Source: Pelomonas sp. Root1444
GTDB taxonomy: Bacteria > Pseudomonadota > Gammaproteobacteria > Burkholderiales > Burkholderiaceae_C
Direction of reading: 5' to 3'
Assembly (NCBI RefSeq): GCF_001426885.1
Contig: NZ_LMFP01000028.1
Span: forward strand, 643,811-707,810
DNA: 64,000 bases
Shown: piece by piece, positions 1 to 8,440 of the stretch
Layout of the letters: each line of letters begins with the position of its first letter
Numbering within the stretch: position 1 is the stretch's first letter
Made by a program: the position numbers and the translations under genes
Notes under the pieces: generated by a model
Seen by the model: the letters and a program-made list of their open reading frames with translations, nothing else
What the model was told of the DNA's origin: nothing
The model's database searches: none

Positions 1-1
1 G

Positions 2-553
2 GTGGACAAGCCGTTCGAGGTGGGCGACTCCATCACCGTCGGCGACGTGACTGGCACGGTCGAGCGCGTGGGCCTCAAGACCACCCGCATCCGCAGCCTG
101 GGCGGCGAGCAGATCGTCATGTCCAACGCCGAACTGCTCAAGCGCACGGTGGCCAACTTCAAGCGGCTGCAGACGCGCCGCGTGCTGTTCGCCTTCGGCG
201 TCACCTACGACACGCCGGCCGAGCAGGTGGCCGCGGTGCCGCCACTGGTGAAGGAACTGATCGAGGCCGACCCCAAGCTGGAATTCGTCCGCGCCCACTT
301 CAAGGGCTTCGGCGAAAGCTCGCTGAACTTCGAGGTCGTCTACCGTGTCCAGGACCCGGACTACGACGTCTACATGGACCGCCAGCAGGCATTGAACCTC
401 GCGCTGATGCAGGCGCTGCAGCAGCGCGGCATCCGCTTCGCCTTCCCGACGCAGACCTTGAACCTCGTGGGCGGCCTGCAGCCCCAGGCGGCGCACTCGC
501 CACCGACCGCGCAGCCCCAGGGCGGCCGCGGCCCCGTGCCTGCGGCAGGCTGA
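2..553 (+). CDS. MscS-family mechanosensitive channel, C-terminal part (cut by window edge)
   Basis: This is the cytoplasmic part of a small-conductance mechanosensitive channel, an inner-membrane valve that releases solutes on hypo-osmotic shock. The frame is open to the left edge, so the transmembrane N-terminus lies outside the window and the first codon seen is internal. The visible 183 residues begin with the MscS beta domain (KPFEVGDSITVGDVTGTVE, then the NAELL stretch). They continue into the alpha/beta vestibule domain and end in a Pro/Gln-rich tail. The stop lies 3 bases before the antiporter start, so the two genes are probably co-transcribed and share an osmotic or ionic role. Confidence 0.9.
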   Translation: MDKPFEVGDSITVGDVTGTVERVGLKTTRIRSLGGEQIVMSNAELLKRTVANFKRLQTRRVLFAFGVTYDTPAEQVAAVPPLVKELIEADPKLEFVRAHFKGFGESSLNFEVVYRVQDPDYDVYMDRQQALNLALMQALQQRGIRFAFPTQTLNLVGGLQPQAAHSPPTAQPQGGRGPVPAAG

Positions 554-556
554 TCC

Positions 557-1780
557 ATGGGCCACGGGGCGGCCGACCTGCTCACGGCCGCCGTCGCCGC
601 GCTGGTGCTCATCGCCATCGCCGGCGCGCTCTACAGCCACCGCTTCGGCCTGTCGCACCTGCTGGTCTTCATGGTCGTCGGCATGCTGGCCGGCGTGGAC
701 GGCCCGCTCGGCCTGCCCTTCGACAACTACACGCTGGCCGTGCACGTCGGCAATCTGGCGCTGGCCCTCATCCTCTTCGACGGCGGCCTGCGCACGCGCT
801 GGGTGATGGTGCGCGACGGCATGCTGCCCGCCGGGCTGCTGGCCACGGTGGGCGTGGCCGCCACGGCCTGCATGGTTGCCGCGCTTGCCCGCGTCGTGCT
901 GGACGTGCCGTGGGCACAAGGCCTGCTGCTCGGCGCGGCCGTGTCGTCGACCGATGCGGCGGCCGTGTTCGCGCAGTTCAGCGCCAGCAAGCTCAAGCTG
1001 GAGCAGCGCCTGGCCGCCACCATCGAGGTCGAGTCGGGCATGAACGACCCGATGGCCATGGTGCTGACGCTCGGCCTGATCGCCTGGATGGCGCCGCGCG
1101 GCGGCCAGGGCGGCGAGGCGGCTTCAGGCCTGGCGGTGCTGATGCCGTTGCTGGGCCAGCAGCTGGGCCTGGGCGCGCTGATCGGCGTGGCCGGCGGCTG
1201 CCTGACCGCCGCCTGGGTGAAGCGCCTGCCCATCGAGGACGACCATGACGGCCTGGCCGCGCTGCTGATGGCGGCGCTCGGCCTGCTGCTGTTTGCCGCC
1301 ACCAATCGCCTCGGCGGCTCGGGCTTCCTGGCGGTCTACATCGCAGGCCTGCTGGTACGCCACCGCGCCGAGCGGGTGGCGGTGCTGAGCCTGCCCGGAC
1401 TGAACGGCTACACCTGGCTGGCGCAGGCCGTCCTCTTCCTGTTGCTGGGCCTGCTGGTCACGCCGCACGAGGTCTGGCAGCTGGTCGTGCCCGGGCTGGC
1501 CATCGCCGCCGGGCTGATGCTGCTGGCGCGGCCGGCGGCCGTCGTGCTGTGCCTGGCACCGCTGGGCTTCAGCTGGCGCGCGCAGTGCTTCGTCGCCTGG
1601 TCGGGCCTGCGCGGTGCCGTGCCCATCGTGCTGGCCGCGTATCCGGTGCTGGCCGGCATCCCTGGGGCGTGGCGGCTGTTCGACGTGGCCTTCCTGGTCG
1701 TGCTGCTGTCGCTGCTGATCCAGGGGCCGACGCTGGCGCCGCTGGCGCGGGCGCTGCGGCTCAACCAGGACGATGTCTAA
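557..1780 (+). CDS. NhaP-type cation/proton antiporter (CPA1), membrane domain only
   Basis: This is an inner-membrane monovalent cation/H+ antiporter of 407 residues, nearly all in hydrophobic helices. The ion-binding helix reads VESGMNDPMA, like the ESGxNDP motif of potassium/proton antiporters NhaP2/CvrA, and an SSTDAAAVFA helix precedes it. Those homologues usually run past 550 residues with cytosolic TrkA-C and further C-terminal domains. This one stops right after the last helix, so that regulatory part is missing. Potassium rather than sodium as substrate is inferred from the motif. Its TAA stop overlaps the stop codon of the convergent gene on the other strand. Confidence 0.85.
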   Translation: MGHGAADLLTAAVAALVLIAIAGALYSHRFGLSHLLVFMVVGMLAGVDGPLGLPFDNYTLAVHVGNLALALILFDGGLRTRWVMVRDGMLPAGLLATVGVAATACMVAALARVVLDVPWAQGLLLGAAVSSTDAAAVFAQFSASKLKLEQRLAATIEVESGMNDPMAMVLTLGLIAWMAPRGGQGGEAASGLAVLMPLLGQQLGLGALIGVAGGCLTAAWVKRLPIEDDHDGLAALLMAALGLLLFAATNRLGGSGFLAVYIAGLLVRHRAERVAVLSLPGLNGYTWLAQAVLFLLLGLLVTPHEVWQLVVPGLAIAAGLMLLARPAAVVLCLAPLGFSWRAQCFVAWSGLRGAVPIVLAAYPVLAGIPGAWRLFDVAFLVVLLSLLIQGPTLAPLARALRLNQDDV

Positions 1781-2121
1781 GCAGCGTCGAAGACGGGGAT
1801 CAGATACGGCCGGCCAGCCACCAGCGTGACGACGCGGCGCGGCAGGCAGGCCAGCGGCTGCGTGCCGGCGCGCGTCGCACGTGCCACTGCGGCGCGGGCG
1901 GCGTCCAGCAGCGCGGTCAGGCGCGGGCGTTCGCCCTGGCATTTGGAGCGCGGGATCACCAGCGCCAGGTCCAGCGTGCGAGGCCCGCTGGCGTCGGCCG
2001 CCTCGACTTCGAGGCTGGCGCCAACCACCAGCGTCGAGGGCGTGCTGAGGCGCACATCGAGTTCGGCGTCGACGGTGTCGTCAGCGGACACCGGCATCAA
2101 GGGAATGGAGTTCATGGACAT
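1777..2121 (-). CDS. Hypothetical protein, 114 aa
   Basis: I do not recognise this family. The start at 2121 (MSMNSIPLMPVSADD) is chosen because a GGAGG lies 9 bases upstream; a start at 2130 would sit directly on that GGAGG. The protein is soluble, with no signal peptide or membrane segment, and has a beta-rich middle (DAELDVRLSTPSTLVVG) and an alanine/arginine-rich helix. It may be a small two-domain protein of the type found as unknowns in Burkholderiales. The stop codon overlaps that of the antiporter gene on the plus strand. Confidence 0.55.
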   Translation of the reverse strand: MSMNSIPLMPVSADDTVDAELDVRLSTPSTLVVGASLEVEAADASGPRTLDLALVIPRSKCQGERPRLTALLDAARAAVARATRAGTQPLACLPRRVVTLVAGRPYLIPVFDAA

Positions 2122-2223
2122 GGGGCGCATCCTCCAGCGCATTGCACGCGGCCGCCGTCGGGCGCACCGCAAACCTGGCGTAGGACAAGGCCTAACCGTT
2201 CAAGCGGTAGCAGGCTCCGGCGC

Positions 2224-2508
2224 TCAGGCCCTTGCCGTTGCGCGCGCCACGTGGCGCACCGTCGGCGCGGCGAACAGGCGGCCGATCAACGTCCGGGCGA
2301 AGAAGTAATCGTTGCGCAGCTTGTCGCCGAGCGCATCCAGACCGACACGGCCTTGCGGGTCGCAGGGCACGTCCAGACCGGCATCCCCGGCGGTCAACGG
2401 CTCGAAGTGCAGCAGATGGGTGGCTTGGGCGGACGACTGCGCGGCAGCGCCGAACGCATCGGGCTGGTCCATCTCGGCAAGGCGGGGTTTGTTCTGAAGT
2501 TGTGACAT
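2224..2508 (-). CDS. Hypothetical protein, 94 aa
   Basis: Family not recognised. The start at 2508 (MSQLQNKPRLAEMDQ) has a GGAGG 5 bases upstream, better placed than the in-frame start at 2520. The protein is soluble and acidic at the N-terminus. Its C-terminal half (LRNDYFFARTLIGRLF) looks amphipathic and helical. It stands alone between another small unknown gene and the end of the histidine-kinase gene. It may be the first gene of a pair with the downstream 114-residue protein. Confidence 0.5.
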   Translation of the reverse strand: MSQLQNKPRLAEMDQPDAFGAAAQSSAQATHLLHFEPLTAGDAGLDVPCDPQGRVGLDALGDKLRNDYFFARTLIGRLFAAPTVRHVARATARA

Positions 2509-2632
2509 CGCGACCTCCACGGAAAGTGACGACAGCGTGGAGATGACTGTGCGCCCGGCGCGGCGCGCGGGTTGTAGGCCCTTGGGCGCGCCGGCGGTGC
2601 GCTGCGGCGCTTGAGCGTGTAGGAAACCGCCT

Positions 2633-4297
2633 TCAGCTCAGAGCCGTGGGCACCGGCACGCTGATCTCGAACCAGAACCGGCTGCCTTCGCCCAGCCGCG
2701 TTTCCAGCCGGATCTCGCCGCCCATCATGCGCACCAACTGGCGGCTGATGGCCAGGCCCAGGCCGGTGCCGGCGACGCGCTGGTCGGCACTGCCGGCCTG
2801 CTCGAACGGTTCGAACAGCCGCTCGACCTGGTCCTCGGCGATGCCAACGCCGCTGTCCTCCACCTCGAAGCGCAGCAGCACATGGCCGGCCAGCGTCTCG
2901 GCCGATGGCAAGGCCAGCGCGCGCAGCGTCACGCCGCCGAGCTGCGTGAACTTGACTGCATTGCCCAGCAGGTTCAGCAGGATCTGGCTGAGCCGCTTCT
3001 CGTCGGCCAGCACGACCGGCGGCAGGCGCGGATCGAGCTCCACGGCCAGCGTGATCTGCTTGTCCACAGCCATGACGCGCACGATGTCGGCGACGGCGTT
3101 CAGTCGCGTCACCAGGTCCACCGGCACGATGCGCAACTCACCCTTGCCAGCCTCGATGCGCGACAGGTCGAGGATGTCGACGATGAGGGTCAGCAGGTGC
3201 TGGCCGCTGCTGTGGATGATGTCCAGGCCATTGCGCTGCTTGGCCGTCACGGCCTCGTCCATCTTGAGGATCTGCGCATAGCCCATCACCGCGTTCAGCG
3301 GCGTGCGCAATTCGTGGCTCATGCGCGCGAGGAACTGGCTCTTGGCGCGGCTGGCCACCTCGGCGCGCTCCTTGGCCTCGATGAGCTCCAGCGTGCGCGC
3401 GCGCACCAGCTCCTCGAGGTGGTCGCGGTGGGCGCCCAGCTCGGCCTCGCGCTCCTGCAGCACGGCCAGCATGCGGTTGAAGGTGTCGGCCATCGCGGCG
3501 ATGTCGCGCGGGCCGCCGGCCGGTGCGCGCGCGTCGCTGTCGCCCGCCTCCACCTTCTCCATCGCCTGCGACAGCGCCGCCAGTGGCCGCGTCAGGCGCA
3601 GCGCCAGGAAGCGCACCAAGAACAGGAACAGCGCCGCGAACAGCAGCGCCATGCCGAAGTTGGCGATGAACAGCGACGCCTGCGTGCGGTGCAGCGTCGC
3701 CTTGCTCAGGATGATGCGCACCTGGCCCAGCTGCTGCGCGGGCTGCAGCGTGACGTCGAAGGGCGACGGCTCGGGCCGCGTCCACACCGGCGCCGCGAAG
3801 GCCCAGCTGTCCTCGGTCTCCAGGTCCAGCCAGGGCTCGCTGGCCGCGCGCCCCCGCGCCGCGGCGGCCGGCAGCTTGTCGCCGCCAGGGCCCAGCGCCA
3901 GCAGCAGGCGGCCGCTGGTATCGCGGATCTCTATGCCCATGACGTCCGGGAAGGCCAGCGTGGACCGCACGGCCTCCTCGGCGTTGTCGGCGGCGGCGTA
4001 CAGCAGTGCCAGCGAGCTGTTGGCGGCCAGGTTGGCGGCGATGCGGCCGCCCTGCTCCATCAACATGGCGCGCACCTGGCGGCCGCCCTGCCAGGCGTTG
4101 ACGGCGGCCATTAGCAGCGCCAGGCACAGCGCACCCAGCGCGACGGCCACGCTGAGGTGGCGCCGGAAGGAGGCCTCGTGCAGCCAGCGCGCGTACACGC
4201 GCAGCGGCCAGGGCCGGCGCGCGCCCGGGCGCTGGCCTGCGGAGGCGTCCCGCAGGACGGCGGGCGGCTGGCTGTCGAGTGGCAAGGGTTGCGTCAA
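2633..4297 (-). CDS. Orphan membrane sensor histidine kinase (HAMP-HisKA-HATPase)
   Basis: A 554-residue sensor kinase. A first membrane helix (about 48-68) is followed by a periplasmic region of about 140 residues, a second helix (about 207-230), a HAMP domain (RLTRPLAALSQAMEKVEAGD) and a coiled-coil linker. Then come HisKA with the phospho-acceptor histidine in FLARMSHELRTPLNAV and a HATPase domain with N, G1 and G2 boxes (NLLGNAVKFT, DSGVGIAED, GTGLGLAIS). No response regulator is adjacent. The gene starts 8 bases after the substrate-binding-protein gene, which suggests that the periplasmic protein presents a ligand to this kinase. That coupling is inferred. The kinase family call itself is firm. 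Confidence 0.93.
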   Translation of the reverse strand: MTQPLPLDSQPPAVLRDASAGQRPGARRPWPLRVYARWLHEASFRRHLSVAVALGALCLALLMAAVNAWQGGRQVRAMLMEQGGRIAANLAANSSLALLYAAADNAEEAVRSTLAFPDVMGIEIRDTSGRLLLALGPGGDKLPAAAARGRAASEPWLDLETEDSWAFAAPVWTRPEPSPFDVTLQPAQQLGQVRIILSKATLHRTQASLFIANFGMALLFAALFLFLVRFLALRLTRPLAALSQAMEKVEAGDSDARAPAGGPRDIAAMADTFNRMLAVLQEREAELGAHRDHLEELVRARTLELIEAKERAEVASRAKSQFLARMSHELRTPLNAVMGYAQILKMDEAVTAKQRNGLDIIHSSGQHLLTLIVDILDLSRIEAGKGELRIVPVDLVTRLNAVADIVRVMAVDKQITLAVELDPRLPPVVLADEKRLSQILLNLLGNAVKFTQLGGVTLRALALPSAETLAGHVLLRFEVEDSGVGIAEDQVERLFEPFEQAGSADQRVAGTGLGLAISRQLVRMMGGEIRLETRLGEGSRFWFEISVPVPTALS

Positions 4298-4305
4298 GCT
4301 GGGAC

Positions 4306-5274
4306 TCAGTTGGAGGGGTAGACCAGGTCGAACCCGGACTGCGCAGCGGCCACGTCCAGCCCCAGGTGCGCGGCGGTGCGGATGTTGATGGCGGCGAGCG
4401 CCTGGCGCAACGGCAACACCCCGGCCGCGGTGGTCTTCGGTGCGGCCGCCAGCCGCTGGGCCGCGGTGGCGAGCGTGCGGCCGAGTTCGCGGTTGTCAGG
4501 GTAGAGCGAGAACAGCGCGCCGCGCCGCACGTGGGCCACATGGCTGGAGAAGACGGCGATGTTGCGGTTCCAGCCCTCCCTCAGCACCAGCGGCAGCACG
4601 GCGTTGTCGTCCACCGTCGTCGGGTCCTGCGGCAGCCACACCGCGTCGCGCGCGGGGTCGGCCGCCGCCAACAGCTGCGAGTAGGCGCGCAACGCGCCGG
4701 ACGGGTCGGCGGCCTCCTGGGCCAGCAGCTCCAGACCTTCGATGCGGGCGGCCTCGCGCGCCAGCTTCACGAGCCAGGCGTTCAGCTTGGGGTCGTAGAC
4801 GACGTGCACGCGCCGCGTCGACGGCCGCAGGCGCTTGAGCCGCGCGAGCAGCAGGCCCGGGTCGGGCGCCAGCGTGTGCACGGGGAAGCTGCGCGCCTCC
4901 GACTCCTGCACCGAGACCACGCAGCCCACCAGCACCGCCAGTTCGCCCGCCAGCGCCGTGGCGATGCGCATGCCGCCTCGGCCCAGGCCGATGAGCACCT
5001 GGAGGTCGCGGCGGCGGATGTCTTCGGCCACCCGCGCCGGGTCGGCGCTGTTGGCGACCGCCAGGCTGGTGACTGCGCCGCCGAGCTTGTCCTCGATGCC
5101 TTCGATGATGGTGGCGAAGACCTGGCGGAAGGGTTCGCCCAGCTCCGGGTAGACGACCGCCAGCGAACGCCCCAGTTCGGCAGCGCCCGCACCTGCCCCG
5201 GCCATCGCCACGGCACCGCCGAAAGCCTGGCGCAACACGGCGCGGCGTGTGGCGGGTGCGGGGAAGTCAATCAA
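4306..5274 (-). CDS. ABC-type substrate-binding protein (DUF534-like) with Tat-like signal
   Basis: A 322-residue periplasmic binding protein. The N-terminus (TRRAVLRQAFGGAVAMAGAG) resembles a twin-arginine signal. The body has the two-lobed look of the TrpX/DUF534 group: a first lobe with DLQVLIGLGRGGMRIA, then a second with RRVHVVYDPKLNAW and DAVWLPQDPTTVDDNAVLP. No permease or ATPase gene is nearby. It sits between a TonB-dependent receptor and a histidine kinase on the same strand, so a sensory role is more likely than transport. The ligand is unknown. Confidence 0.8.
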   Translation of the reverse strand: MIDFPAPATRRAVLRQAFGGAVAMAGAGAGAAELGRSLAVVYPELGEPFRQVFATIIEGIEDKLGGAVTSLAVANSADPARVAEDIRRRDLQVLIGLGRGGMRIATALAGELAVLVGCVVSVQESEARSFPVHTLAPDPGLLLARLKRLRPSTRRVHVVYDPKLNAWLVKLAREAARIEGLELLAQEAADPSGALRAYSQLLAAADPARDAVWLPQDPTTVDDNAVLPLVLREGWNRNIAVFSSHVAHVRRGALFSLYPDNRELGRTLATAAQRLAAAPKTTAAGVLPLRQALAAINIRTAAHLGLDVAAAQSGFDLVYPSN

Positions 5275-5356
5275 GGGGAATGCGCTGAACAGCTGGGTCA
5301 GGACGGAAGGGCGGGATTATGGAAGGGCCAGGCCTTGCCTCGAAGAGCTCAGCCCC

Positions 5357-7441
5357 TCAATAGCGGTACTGCGCCTGCACGTAGCCGGCGCGGGGCGCCA
5401 CGGGCAGGTCGTTGACGATGCCGCCGCCCGCAAGGCTGGGTTCGCGCGCATCGGCATCGAAGACATTGCGCAGCATCACCGAGAGCTCCCAGTCCGAGGC
5501 GCCCAGCCGGGTGCGGGCCGCGAGATCCAGCGTCGTGTAGTCCTTGACCGGGGCACGCGCATCACCCGCGGGCCGGTGGCGCCCGGCGACATGGTTGAGC
5601 TGGCCGGAGAGCGTGGCGCCCCGCACCGCAGCCCAGTCGGCCTGCAGGTAGGCGTGGTGGTGCGGCGCATAGCCGGCGTCCAGCCGCGTGTCCTGGTCCA
5701 CCGAGCGCTGGAAAGCGTAGTTGCCCGAAATGCGAAGGCTGCGCGATGCGTCCCAGACGACTTCCAGTTCCGCGCCGCGGCCGTCCTGGCCACCACGGTT
5801 CTGGATCAGGTTGGCGGGCGGCGCGGCCGGGTTGGGCGCGCCGCGGATGATGTCGCGCATCGCGTAGCGGAACAGCGTCAGGTTCAGCTGCAGGCTGTCG
5901 GCCGGCGCCCAGGCCAGCGCGGCCTCGGTGGTGCGGATGGTCTCGGGCTTGATGGCCGGGTTGCCGCCAACCACCGGGTTGTTGATGCTGTATTGCTCGT
6001 TGAAGGACGGCGCCCGGAAGGCGCGGCCATGCATGAGCTTCACGGTCAGGTCGTAGGCGGCGCTCCACACCAGCGCCAGGCGCGGGTTGGTGGTCGCGCC
6101 GAAGTCCGAGTAGTGGTCGCGGCGCACGCCGGCCGTGAGGATCCAGTCGGGGTGGAAGCGCCATTCGTCCTGCGCGTACAGGTAGTCCACCTTGCGCTGC
6201 TGCGGCAGCATGAACTTCAGCGCCGTGCCGGAGAAGTCCGTCACGTCGGCCCAGGAGCCAGTGCCGATGCGGCTGAAGTTGGGGTTGAAGTTCTTGTACT
6301 CGGTGGTCTTGTAGAGGTCGAGGTCGTCATGGCCCACGCCCAGGCGGATGCTGTGGCCCGCCAGGCCCGAGTAGGTGGCATAGCCCGACAGGCGCAGCTG
6401 CCGCTCCCACTTGTTGGGCCCGCCGATCAGGCCGTCGGTGAAGACATTGCCCGGGCCGAGCACCGTGCCCGGCGGCAGCAGCACGTAGTTCGTGGTGGCG
6501 GTCTCGGCGTAGTGCAGGAAGCTGGCCTGCAGGCCCACGCCCCAGTCTGAAGTGACCTGCGGCTCGGTCCAGGACAGGTCGGCGTGGGTGCGCTCGCTGC
6601 GCCCCTTGCCGGTGGGGTCCAGCGCCGACGCGACGCCGGCACCGGTACCGACGTCGCCGCGCAGCTTGTAGCCCAGCCGCGCCCGCCAGGCGCCGTTGCC
6701 CAGCTCCAGGTTGGCGTCGACGGCGTCATGGCCAACGTTGATCGGGCCCGGGGCGTGCGTCACCGCGGGCTGGGCCGCATCCTTGTCGATCAGGCTGCGG
6801 GCGCCGTCGGTGCTGCCCACGCGCAGGTAGGCCGAGACATCCAGCGGCCCGAGCTTGCCACTATGCAGCACCCAGGCGTCGCGGCTCTTGAACGAACCGC
6901 CGCGCAGGCCGACGCGCGTGCCGGGCGTGTCGGCACCGGTCTTGGTGATGATGTTGATGACGCCGGCAAAGGCGTCCGCACCGTACAGCGCCGAGCCGGG
7001 GCCGCGGATGACCTCGATGCGCGCGATGTGCTCGACCGGATAACCGGCCCAGACATTGCCCTTGTTGCCGACGAACAGCGTGGTCATCGGCACGCCGTTC
7101 TGCAGCAGCAGCACCTGCGCCGTGAACTGGCTGTAGATGCCGCGGAAGACGTACAGCGGCATGTACTGGTTGGCCGAGCGACCGACATGCAGGCCGGGCA
7201 CCGAGGCGAGCACCTCGTCCAGGTCGACGGCGCCCATCGCGCTGATGGCCTCGGCCGTGATGACGCTGGCCACCGCCGGCGCCTGGCGCAGCGACTGGCG
7301 GCTGCCCGCGGCGATGCTCACCGAGCGCTGGTCGCCATAGGCCAGCGCCAGTTCGTCTTCATCGGTCTGCGACACCGCCAGGCCCGGCGACAGGGCCAGT
7401 GCGGCGGCCAGACCCACAAGACCTGCAGAACCACGCGGCAT
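5357..7441 (-). CDS. TonB-dependent outer-membrane receptor
   Basis: An outer-membrane active transporter for a ligand that cannot be named from sequence. The start at 7441 (MPRGSAGLVGLAAALALSPG) gives a clear signal peptide; the frame extends 30 codons further without a better start. The plug domain follows (about 45-165, with PVEHIARIEVIRGPGSALYG and DAFAGVINIITK). A beta-barrel of about 520 residues ends in the aromatic YVQAQYRY expected of outer-membrane proteins. At 694 residues it is of normal length. It begins 34 bases after the second citrate-synthase-like gene and precedes the binding protein and kinase. The plug resembles the BtuB/catecholate-siderophore group. Confidence 0.93.
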   Translation of the reverse strand: MPRGSAGLVGLAAALALSPGLAVSQTDEDELALAYGDQRSVSIAAGSRQSLRQAPAVASVITAEAISAMGAVDLDEVLASVPGLHVGRSANQYMPLYVFRGIYSQFTAQVLLLQNGVPMTTLFVGNKGNVWAGYPVEHIARIEVIRGPGSALYGADAFAGVINIITKTGADTPGTRVGLRGGSFKSRDAWVLHSGKLGPLDVSAYLRVGSTDGARSLIDKDAAQPAVTHAPGPINVGHDAVDANLELGNGAWRARLGYKLRGDVGTGAGVASALDPTGKGRSERTHADLSWTEPQVTSDWGVGLQASFLHYAETATTNYVLLPPGTVLGPGNVFTDGLIGGPNKWERQLRLSGYATYSGLAGHSIRLGVGHDDLDLYKTTEYKNFNPNFSRIGTGSWADVTDFSGTALKFMLPQQRKVDYLYAQDEWRFHPDWILTAGVRRDHYSDFGATTNPRLALVWSAAYDLTVKLMHGRAFRAPSFNEQYSINNPVVGGNPAIKPETIRTTEAALAWAPADSLQLNLTLFRYAMRDIIRGAPNPAAPPANLIQNRGGQDGRGAELEVVWDASRSLRISGNYAFQRSVDQDTRLDAGYAPHHHAYLQADWAAVRGATLSGQLNHVAGRHRPAGDARAPVKDYTTLDLAARTRLGASDWELSVMLRNVFDADAREPSLAGGGIVNDLPVAPRAGYVQAQYRY

Positions 7442-7475
7442 ACGGCACCTGCTGAAGGGGGTTTCGGGGCCGCGA

Positions 7476-8300
7476 TTATGAGATGGGGCCAAGCCGTCTT
7501 CCCGACCAACTGCGGGGTGCATGCCCCTCATACCTCACGTTCTCGCAAGCCATGGGCATCAGCGTGCCTTCGGGTTTCTCCGCGGCTTCGACGATGCAGG
7601 GCGGCATGCCGGCCAAGGTCTTGAGGATGTTGTAGAGCTGGTACTGCCGCGCCGTGAAGCCCAGGTCGGCCGCTAGCGCCGCGGTGAGGCCGGCGAAGTT
7701 GAGCTTCAGGAAGGGCTTGCGCCGGAGCAGCGCCTGCTCGACGTCGAAGGCCAGCCGGTAGTGCAGGCCCCGGTCCAGCCCCTCGCGCTCGACCAGGCGC
7801 ATCAGCGGTGGCAGGCGCTCGTCGGTGGCGTGGATGGGGCGGCCGAAGCCGAGGATGCGCCGGCCGGCGAGCAGCTCGGCCGCGACGATGGCCTCGGCCG
7901 ATTCGCCGGAGCGCAGCTTCTCGCCCGCACGCAGGAAGAAGTCGATGGACTGCAGCCCCGGCCCGCCGCCGAACACGCCGGCCTCGGTTGTCGCGATGGC
8001 GGCCGACAGGCCCAGCACCGAGGGACTGCGCGCGTTCGCCGCCAACGCCGCGACGCGGTTGTTCCACAGCCGCGTGTCGGGATAGCTGGTCATCGTCCAG
8101 ATGCCCTCCAGCACGCGCAGCTCATTGGCCGCGAAGCGGCGCCCCGTGATGCCGAAGACGTACAAGCCCATCCAGCTGATGCCGTCCAGGTCGCGGTGCA
8201 AGTCCTGCCCGCGGAAGACGGCCCGCGTGCCGGGCCAGCAGGCGCCCACGCGCGTGCGCAGCACGTCGGCCTGGGCCGCGAGCGCCTCCGGCCCGTCCAC
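7476..8300 (-). CDS. Divergent citrate-synthase/citryl-CoA-lyase family protein B
   Basis: A 274-residue protein related to short citryl-CoA lyases and citrate synthases. The start is a GTG at 8300 (VDGPEALAAQAD) with GGAGGG 7 bases upstream; both lie at the edge of a repeated element that fills the gap to protein A. The expected GFGHP motif reads GFGRPIHATDER, so arginine replaces the usual histidine. The motif normally written NVDG reads NFAG, so the catalytic aspartate is missing. It is therefore probably not a normal citrate synthase and may be a partner or a changed enzyme. It is followed after 34 bases by the TonB-receptor gene. Confidence 0.7.
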   Translation of the reverse strand: MDGPEALAAQADVLRTRVGACWPGTRAVFRGQDLHRDLDGISWMGLYVFGITGRRFAANELRVLEGIWTMTSYPDTRLWNNRVAALAANARSPSVLGLSAAIATTEAGVFGGGPGLQSIDFFLRAGEKLRSGESAEAIVAAELLAGRRILGFGRPIHATDERLPPLMRLVEREGLDRGLHYRLAFDVEQALLRRKPFLKLNFAGLTAALAADLGFTARQYQLYNILKTLAGMPPCIVEAAEKPEGTLMPMACENVRYEGHAPRSWSGRRLGPIS

Positions 8301-8302
8301 TC

Positions 8303-8360
8303 GGGCACCCTCCGTTTCGCGGACGCGAGCGCGCCCTTCGGGCGGCCGGGCGGCCGCACT
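8303..8360 (+). repeat. GC-rich dispersed repeat, copy 1
   Basis: First of two imperfect tandem copies between the two citrate-synthase-like genes. It begins GGGCACCCTCCGTTTCGCGG and ends in the GGCCGGGCGGCCGC core. Compared with copy 2 it lacks about 14 internal bases that form a small hairpin. Its left end supplies the ribosome-binding site used by protein B. Confidence 0.75.
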
Positions 8361-8365
8361 CAATG

Positions 8366-8440
8366 GGGCACCCTCCGCTTCGCGGGTCCCTCCAAGAGGG
8401 ACGCGAGCGCGCCCTTCGAGCGGCCGGGCGGCCGCGCTCA
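8366..8440 (+). repeat. GC-rich dispersed repeat, copy 2
   Basis: Second copy, beginning GGGCACCCTCCGCTTCGCGG and containing the extra palindrome GTCCCTCCAAGAGGGAC. It ends exactly at the stop codon of citrate-synthase-like protein A. A related copy in the opposite orientation lies near 56.7 kb, and part of the same core occurs inside kdpA. Confidence 0.75.

Noticed and set aside
8303-8440. CRISPR-like or insertion-sequence origin of the tandem repeats
   Set aside because: Only two unequal copies, no spacers, no transposase gene and no target-site duplication seen. A REP-like family fits better.
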